NCBI GenBank assembly: GCA_049999805.1
Contig: JBNGIO010006142.1
Location: 1-34,845, forward strand
Reading direction: 5' to 3'
Length of the DNA stretch: 34,845 nt
Source of the DNA: Folioceros fuciformis
Taxonomy: Eukaryota > Anthocerotophyta > Anthocerotopsida > Anthocerotales
Under the pieces are notes generated by a model, which was not told the DNA's origin, did not search any database, and was given only the letters and a program-made list of their open reading frames with translations. Of this stretch, positions 28,407 through 34,845 are shown piece after piece. Made by a program: the position numbers and the translations under genes. How positions within the stretch are numbered: the first letter of the stretch is position 1; every line of letters begins with the position of its first letter.

Positions 28407-29930
28407 TCAAGTTGCAGCCGTTTCGAACAGTCCTGAGTCCTGAGCTTGAAGGACAGCATGCCGGAGGATAGATATGGTTTGTTTGGGATCCTTTGACCCA
28501 AAGACTGAACTACCAGCAACTATGCAGTTCGCTCCAGCAGAAGCCGCTTGCTCAATTGTGGATGGACCAAGGCCACCATCAACCTACAATGTTGTACCCG
28601 CGTGGTTAGTGAAACACAAGCCTGCTCGTTTCCAGCAACTACTAGAAAGTATACAGAATACCTCGATGTCCAGGGATGGGTATTTCGAACGGAGATCCCG
28701 AACCTACGCAATATCAACCATTAAAAGGGCTAAGCATACAAAGACATCTGTCAGCTTTTGAAGCTTGTGTGTACAATCCAGTTCTTGAGCAGATGGCTCA
28801 CTGACCTTAGCCATTATTTCGGGTATGAACTTCTGACCACCGAAACCTGGTTCTACAGTCATGACGAGCACCATATCCACACCTGCATCATCGATCTAGG
28901 CATCAAACCGATAAACTTCAGCTTTATGAATAACTTAATGTGGGCTAGGCTGAGCTCAAATATTATCACAACGCCTCAAAAGGCAAGGAAACAATAGATT
29001 GAAAGTCTGGAAAATTACCAAAGGATAGACATCCTCAACAGGAGTACCAGGCCGCAATGCCACTCCAGACTTCATGTTCGAGGCTTTGATCTTCTTCACC
29101 AATTCTTGCCAATCGTCTGAGGGATGGCCACTCTTCACACCTTAAAAGCCAGGCATCTAACATGAAACGAGAACTAGAAATTTATCATCTCAATCACCTC
29201 GGGCTGCCTCAATGTGAAACGTGAAGGACGAAGCCCCTGCCTTCGCAAACGGCTCTACATAATCTAGAGGATTTGTAACCATCAAGTGGCAGTCCAAAAA
29301 CGCTCTGCAATAATTAGAGAGAGACTCTCATCTGAGCTCTGGAAAAAGTGGCAACTTCTTGAAACAGGTGAGCCAATTCCAAAACACTTACTCAGTATGC
29401 TTTCTCAGAGACTGAATGACAGGAGCTCCCAGAGTTAGATTCGGCACAAAGTGCCTGCATGCCATTAAACTTCACAGATGAAAGGGAAACGAATTCGTAA
29501 CATGCAGGAACCAGCTGGTGCAGAGTAAGTTTAGCCCACAACAAGAAAGGCAATGCTCGCATCAAATCTCAAAGACAGAGAATTCGTTTTGAAGCGCTTG
29601 AACAGGACTCAGACGTGAGATCCCGTCAGCAATGAATGGAATAGGGATCGTTGCAATTACCCATCCTGCAACATCAACCCATCATCTCATTAGCACCATA
29701 CCAACCTGGAAACAGCAGACTACTAATCAAAGACCTACCAAACCAGTGTCCCCAATTCAATGCAAACAAACCCCTCCTATCGCCCATACCATGACGTCCA
29801 TGTGCAGCCAATCCGCTCCACAGTCTATCATGAACTTAGCCTCCGATGCGAGGTTGGCAAAGTCGGAGGAGAGCATGGAGGGTGCGATTTTCGGAACCGG
29901 CAACACGCCATCTCCAGCAAATCTCCCCAT
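28407..29930 (-). CDS. RPE: Ribulose-phosphate 3-epimerase, cytosolic type, 8 exons including a 5-nt microexon
   Basis: It interconverts ribulose 5-phosphate and xylulose 5-phosphate in the pentose phosphate pathway. Exons on the minus strand: 29930-29790, 29665-29661 (5 nt), 29454-29392, 29304-29198, 29116-29019, 28895-28806, 28703-28662, 28583-28407. All borders are GT-AG, phases agree, and the product is 240 aa. It has [69 protein letters not shown] and [19 protein letters not shown]. Expected metal and catalytic residues H43, D45, H76 and D184 are present. Only a short leader precedes PKIAPS, so the cytosolic form is likelier than the plastid one. The first ATG in frame is 29928-29930; an in-frame stop lies further upstream. 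The tail after SVFGSKDP (ending FETAAT) is more divergent. Confidence 0.94.
29661..29665 (-). other. RPE: 5-nt microexon (GATGG) of the epimerase gene
   Basis: On the minus strand TTGCAG|GATGG|GTAATT gives a five-base exon between introns of 124 and 206 nt. It supplies the codon GAT (Asp) and the first two bases of Gly, turning HMDVM + HFVPN into the family-invariant HMDVMDGHFVPN. Leaving it out shifts the frame. No other AG-GATGG-GT occurs in the interval. Confidence 0.9.
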
Positions 29931-31150
29931 CGCAAGTAATCCCACTACCGACAAGCCCTCGGTATCTGACCAACGGCAGATTCAGCCGGCTGCCTGGATT
30001 GCGCACTTCTGCAGACAAAACAGACACAGGCCAGTCTACAGCTGAAGTGTGAATCAAGTCGAGTACCACCTTAAACGTCATGTGGCCCGCAGAAAGGAGA
30101 TGGATCTGTACACGTGCCTCCTAGGTGGCATTCCCGTACCTCTATCACAACGGCTAACGCTTTAGCTGACGGCGAGGAAAAATTGCCAAGGAAGACAGAA
30201 ACCCGTCGTTGCACGCAACGCTCAGTCTTTCTTTTGTAAGCTTTTAGGAATAGTTCCCAGCCCAAGGCAAAGTGCTTGAGGGTTTGGAGCTATACGAGCT
30301 GGTGGGGGTTCAGGATGCACAAATCCTAGAGAAGCTCCGCTGGCCAGCACACGAATCCCAGGTAGGTAGCTTATTCGCACCTTGTTACCGTGCCCATCGG
30401 CTCTGCCATCAAAGTTGTTTCCCTTAGTTGTTATTAACTAAATGTAGAATCGACTATATAGTATGAGAAACGCCCCCTTCCTTACGCAGCGTAAAGCAAC
30501 GGCCTCGTATCTCGTCTTTCATTCCTCAGCGCTTTGCTTACAAATTACTCAACTCCCTCTCACACGACTCGAGTAGCCTGCCGTCCACGACGACTCGCAG
30601 ACCACCTCTGCTCTTTATTTAAGATACTTATAAAAAGAGTCTCCTGATCTACGCGGTAGTCTGCCTGCCGTCCGCTGACAACTCGCAATCCATCTCCTCT
30701 GGATGCTTACAAAAGAGATAGCCACAAAAGAGTCTTGCGATCTACACAAGCTTGATCTTCAAGTCCTCCACATCTATCTCTCAACACTAGACTTCTTATT
30801 GTCTACCTCTCTGTCTTCTCAAGGCCTTAGCATTGGCCTATTTATACTCCAAAGCTAAAGCCACTGCTGAAGCTAGGAATGATACACACCACTATCTCAT
30901 AATATTAGTGATCATTACAATTCCATCCTTCTTAAGAGATTTTGCCTGGAACACATATCTTGTTTCCAAAGGAAGCAAGAAGCAAATACTTGCTTCTTAA
31001 TCAAGATAGCTCTAGATTTAGCTTTCACCTTTCTACTTTTAACTTTCATATTGTTTCACTTGTGCTATTACTCTTTCCCCCACTAAGAAGACCTTTTCAT
31101 AAGCTGTTGCCAAATTCTGCTGTGAATCTGGGATCTCTATCACTCACAAC
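29931..31150. other. Epimerase upstream region and repeat-like DNA
   Basis: The first 200-300 bp should hold the epimerase promoter and 5' UTR. From about 30570 to 30760 two approximate copies of a segment of about 100 bp occur (CTGCCGTCC ... AGAGTCT..GATCTAC). Beyond 30900 the DNA is AT-rich and leads into a Gypsy remnant. No gene was recognised. Confidence 0.45.
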
Positions 31151-31430
31151 TTACATGGGCAATTCATATAACACATAGATATGCTTCTTAAGCAATTGAG
31201 CAACTTCTGAAGCCTTCACTCGCTTCTTCGTGGGGATAAAGTGTGCTTGCTTACTGAACCTATTAACAACTTTCATGATTGTTGTGTATCCATTACTGGA
31301 TAGCAATGACATAACAAAATCCATTGATATACTCTTCCAAGGCCCACTTGTAATAGGCAAGAAATTTGCAAGGAGGGGAATGTCATGTCTCCCTTTTAAA
31401 GAGGGTAGACCTTCTTGACAAAATCAGCAC
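31151..31430 (-). pseudogene. Ty3/Gypsy integrase fragment
   Basis: The open part (31360-31151) reads GPWKSISMDFVMSLL, TTIMKVVNRFSKQAHFIP and KKHIYVLYELPM, the N-terminal half of a Gypsy integrase core (first catalytic Asp in MDF). The usual VDRFSK is VNRFSK. Directly upstream (31361-31430) the zinc-finger portion is only dimly visible and frameshifted. The rest of the enzyme is missing. It is on the opposite strand to the other Gypsy remnant and is probably from another family. Confidence 0.82.
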
Positions 31431-33097
31431 CTTACACAAAACATCCAAAACCGTTGGTCCCTACTGGTCTAATCCTTATCCTTGTTATCTCATAGGAGGA
31501 AACTGAGTTTTCTATAAGTCTAATGGCTAGCGATGGGCGAGGACGCCGGCCAGCCTGTGCTCTTTGAGTACAATGAACCATATCTAATATAGAACACATG
31601 AAAGTTGTAAGGGGGGCAATGTATTACCCCCTACGATGGATGGCAAGCCTTCTTGTTCATTTGGAGGATGGTGGCACATGGTTTATGAAACCGCTTATAC
31701 TCCAAAGCTTGATACCCTAGCAAGTAATTGAAGATATTTGTGAAAATGATGTACAATTTTGTTGAAAAGGTTACCAGGGTGCCGACCAGCCAACGCTCAG
31801 TTTCAGGTTCCACTTTTCAACAAAACTTTACTTGGAGGGTAAAACTGAAGTCACATAATGCACATGAATAGGTCTCTTTTGAAAACTAGAAACATCACCC
31901 ATATACCTTATATATTCATAAAAAGGAACACAAAAATATATCTAGTTATTGATATGTAGGCTAGACACATCTTCGTTCTCCGGAGCCATAAAGTCTAGGA
32001 CAACAACCACATCTGGCAAAAGGTTCTTATCTTCTTGTTCCAAGTTATCTACTTCTTCTAGAGCTTACAAGTCCTCCAAATAGCTGGTGCCTTGCTCTCT
32101 TGTTCCCCATGAAGAGGCCAGGCTGGTTTGTCCTTTCTCCATTGCTTTAGTTGCACTTCTTCTCCTCCTACCATTTTTTAATGGATCTATCTTTGCTTTC
32201 ATGTAGTCCACCCCGTTGATGCACACTTTGAATTTCTTAGCCTAAGACACATACAAACCTCTGCAATGAAGCTTGAGGTCCTTCCAATTGTTCACTTGGT
32301 ATATAAAATGCTAGAAGTCTTTAGGGAGATGTGAGAGGTTGTCCATGAGTTTTAATTGCTGCACAAACAGGAAGGAAACAATAGTTTTTACGTTTAAAAG
32401 AGTCCATAAAAATGCTTGTTTGTAGCAAAATAAAAATTGGGGGGCAACAGTCGACTAGCACTCTCATTGCTTAGGCTCTCACGGCTTGGTGAAAAGGGGA
32501 GGGGAGTAAAGGCGCCGTCACTGCTTGAGCTTTCACTCCTTGGTAAAAAGAGGAGGTGAGGGGAGTGAGGGCGCTAGCCAACTAGCACCCGTTCTACTTG
32601 GGCTCTCACACCTTGGTAAATAGAGGAGGTGAGGGAATTAAGGGCACCGGCCGACGCCCTTACTTCCCTCACCCTCACTTTTTTGTCCTATGTACGAAAA
32701 GGGCACTTAAAACTCTATATCACTAGACCCCCATCCTAGTACTGATCCGCATAGAAGATCATAAGATTTGTTGATACAATATGTGTGGCAAACATTGATT
32801 AGAACCTTGTCAAGTGCTATGTTCAGGAGGCAATCAAAACATGTGCCATCTTCACTGACTTTTGGTTAATGTATAGAGCATTTCTATGTAACCTATTTTT
32901 GAGGCTTCATTTTCCCTTAATAAAAATCTGATCGGGACCACTGCACGTGCGAGCACATCACACCAATTGCCTCATTATAGCTGTCAAGAAGACAACCCCA
33001 ACCCTACTCCTTAGTCTCGTTGCCCTTTCTCAGTTTAATGGCATATGCACATAAAGGGCTACCCACCCCACGTTTGGTGGCCCAACCTTGCTGTATG
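31431..33097. other. Intergenic repeat-rich DNA, no gene recognised
   Basis: This is AT-rich sequence without a recognisable coding region. It contains the irregular tandem repeat at 32454-32660 and a purine/pyrimidine-biased stretch further on. The part next to 33097 is the DNA flanking the Copia LTR. Confidence 0.45.
32454..32660. repeat. Irregular tandem repeat, three copies
   Basis: Three segments share the order CTAGCAC.., GCTCTCAC..CTTGGT, then GAGGTGAGGG..GGCGC. The CTTGGT landmark is at 32485, 32539 and 32612, so the spacing is 54 and 73 bp. The copies are similar rather than identical. Confidence 0.7.
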
Positions 33098-33424
33098 TGT
33101 AGGATCACTAGAGGAGCATGGTGGAGGAGAGGAGAAGAGGAGGCAGAGAGGAGAGGAGAAAAAGAGGTCACATTGAGAGTAGTTGGCAAGGGAGCTTAAG
33201 GGGGTATTTATACCCTCTAGAAGAGCTCCCTAGGAAGCTTCACAAGAAGCTCACAGGAAGCTACGCAAGAAGCTTCCTACAGATTAGCTTAAGCTAATCT
33301 AAACTAATGATACTTAACTAGACACTAATCTTAGACTAAACACATTAGTCTAAGCACATTAACTAGACACTAATCTTAGACTAAACACATTAGCCTAAGC
33401 ACATTGGGCTTTAATAACCCTACA
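33098..33424 (-). repeat. 3' LTR of the minus-strand Copia element
   Basis: The ends TGTAGG and CCTACA form a 6-bp terminal inverted repeat, and the purine tract abuts the start. Inside is a TATA box in a near palindrome, GGGTATAAATACCCC (plus-strand 33201-33215). A tandem 2 x 45 bp repeat (33316-33360 and 33361-33405) lies upstream of that TATA box, where the LTR's enhancer would be. The length suits Copia. Confidence 0.85.
33316..33405. repeat. Tandem 2 x 45 bp repeat in the LTR
   Basis: The unit begins AACTAGACACTAATC and ends TAAGCACATT. The copies at 33316-33360 and 33361-33405 differ at one position (AGTCTAAG against AGCCTAAG). Duplicated U3 blocks are often promoter or enhancer units of retroelements. 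Confidence 0.88.
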
Positions 33425-33466
33425 ACCTCCCACTTAAAGGCCAATTTACCTTCATAAGAGAGTGGT

Positions 33467-34843
33467 CTAGCTCATGCCCATGAGTGTCCGAGCTTGTGCG
33501 AATTGCTCCGTAGAGAGACCCTTGGTAAGAATATCTGCAGGGTTCTGACTGGTGTGAACTTTGACAAGCTGTACCCTCTTGTCTTCCAACACCTCTTGAA
33601 TGAAGTGATACTTCACTTCCACATGTTTGGTCTTCGCATGAAACACTGGATTCTTCGCCAACTGGATAGCACTCTGGCTATCACAATGCAACACTGGCAG
33701 CTCACCCTTGATCCCCAAATCTCCCACTAAACGAGCAAGCCACATGGCTTCCTTGCAAGCCTCAGTCGCTGCAACATACTCGGCCTCTGTGGTAGATAGC
33801 GTTATGCACGATTGCAAACGAGATCGCCATGAGACTGCCCCTCCAGTGCACATGAAGACATAACCTGATGTGGACCTCCTTTTGTCCATATCCCCTGCAT
33901 AATCAGCATCCGTATATCCCACTACAGATGCATCTTCACTACCAAAACATAAGCACAAAGCTTTTGTACCATTGAAATACCTCATAACTCCTTTCACTGC
34001 CTCCCAATGCTTCCTGCCACGGTTTGACATGAACCTGCTAACCACTCCCACTGCAAAAGCAATGTCAGGACGTGTAGCAATCATTGCATACATCAAACTC
34101 CCTACAGCTGATGAGTATGGAACCTTCTCCATTTTAGCTTTATCCTCCGCAGAACTTGGGCAATCCTTGCTCGAAAGTTTCACATATGGAGGCAACGGAG
34201 TACTTAAGACCTTCCCCTTCTCCATATTGAAACGTTGAAGCACCTTGTTAATGTATTTTGTCTGAGACAAGTACATCAAACGTTTCTGTCTATCTCGACG
34301 AATACGCATGCCAAGAATATGGCTTGCCTCNNNNNNNNNNNNNNNNNNNNNNNNNNNNNNNNNNNNNNNNNNNNNNNNNNNNNNNNNNNNNNNNNNNNNN
34401 NNNNNNNNNNNNNNNNNNNNNNNNNNNNNNCCATCCTTAGCTTGCTTCGTATAGAGGCAATGATCCATATCGCTACGCTTGTAGCCTTGAGAAAGCATAA
34501 ATGAGTGGAACTTGAAATACCACTCCCTGGGTGCCTGCTTCAAACCATAAAGGCTCTTCTTTAACTTGCACACCAGATTCTCTTTGCCCTTCTTAATGAA
34601 ACCCTATGGTTGCTGCATGTATACCTCTTCCTAGAGATCACCATGCAGAAATGCCGACTTCACATCCATCTGGACAAGTTCCATGTCGTTCCTCGCAACC
34701 AGACCAAGAACACGTCTCAAGGTAGTCATTTTGACAACTGGTGAGAAAATCTCATCAAAGTCAATACCTTGCTGTTGCTTAAAACCTTTAGGAACCAATC
34801 GTGCCTTGTACTTGGGTTTGCCATAATGGGGTATGTCCTTCAT
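33467..34843 (-). pseudogene. Copia polyprotein, reverse transcriptase and RNase H part (two premature stops)
   Basis: From the right edge the frame reads the reverse transcriptase start ([35 protein letters not shown]), a TAG at 34631-34633, then EEVYMQQP, a second TAG at 34604-34606, and continues through LKKSLYGLKQAPREWY. The 100-N gap (34331-34430) removes the YVDD region. After the gap come EASHILGMRI, PYSSAVGSLMYAMIATRPDIAFAVG, and an intact RNase H (GYTDADYAGD, LSTTEAEYVAA, HCDSQSAIQLAKNPVFH, NPADILTKGL), ending TLMGMS. Both TAGs sit where a Glu-type codon is usual. Apart from these the frame is clean, so the copy is young but disabled, unless the stops are assembly errors. Confidence 0.92.
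34331..34430. other. Assembly gap (100 N)
   Basis: There are exactly 100 Ns inside the Copia reverse transcriptase, across the active-site region. The true missing length is probably larger, since the family has about 50 residues between the flanking motifs. Confidence 0.95.
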
Positions 34844-34845
34844 CT

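Larger units (their letters stand above)
33098..34845 (-). mobile_element. Ty1/Copia LTR retrotransposon, 3' part, continues past the window
   Basis: Read on the minus strand, the window shows reverse transcriptase, RNase H, a purine tract (GTGGGAGGT, 33425-33433) and a 327-bp LTR starting TGTAGG and ending CCTACA. Compared with the left Copia element it is far better preserved. It has two in-frame stops and a 100-N gap, but RNase H is intact. The 5' portion (LTR, gag, integrase) lies beyond the right edge, so the target-site duplication cannot be tested. The flank beside the LTR is GTATG (33093-33097). Confidence 0.92.

Overview
This is a stretch of nuclear DNA from a land plant. The evidence is short GT-AG introns (74 to 253 nt), a PLS-type pentatricopeptide repeat (PPR) gene, a nuclear gene for a plastid ribosomal protein with a transit peptide, plant Copia and Gypsy retrotransposon debris, and plant-type telomere motifs (TTTAGGG / AAACCCTA). 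Compact introns, several intronless housekeeping genes and the style of the PPR gene lean towards a seedless lineage (bryophyte or lycophyte). That lean is an inference; nothing here fixes the species.

Layout. Positions 1-3400 hold a decayed 3.07 kb Copia element with both LTRs, a tRNA-Met type primer-binding site, a broken pol and a foreign antisense coiled-coil reading frame. From about 4.7 to 30 kb lies a block of apparently intact genes: PRP22/DEAH5-like splicing helicase (-), PLS-E type PPR protein (-), five-exon membrane RING-H2 E3 ligase (-), eight-exon plastid-type alpha/beta hydrolase (-), five-exon plastid ribosomal protein bS6c (-), divergent from an intronless cardiolipin synthase (+), then an intronless 2-oxoglutarate/Fe(II) dioxygenase (+) tail to tail with an eight-exon cytosolic ribulose-5-phosphate 3-epimerase (-). 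The split genes were assembled by hand: exons were chosen so that GT-AG borders, reading phase and family sequence all agree. A dead Gypsy integrase (25977-26642) sits inside the block, and from 31 kb onwards the DNA is retroelement again: a Gypsy integrase scrap, tandem repeats, and a Copia element on the minus strand that runs off the right edge.

The genes do not form one pathway. They are housekeeping functions (splicing, organelle RNA processing, protein turnover, plastid translation, mitochondrial lipid synthesis, pentose phosphate metabolism), each with its own promoter. The closest functional arrangement is the 222 bp intergenic region shared head to head by bS6c and cardiolipin synthase, which carries a telo-box.

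The most interesting signal is a 5-nt microexon (29661-29665) without which the epimerase cannot be read in frame. Also notable are the PPR repeats, nearly identical at the protein level but alternating N and T at the base-reading position; a 69/90-bp minisatellite beside cardiolipin synthase; and a coding-like 264-bp orphan exon at 16494-16757. I did not find a convincing undescribed multi-gene system.
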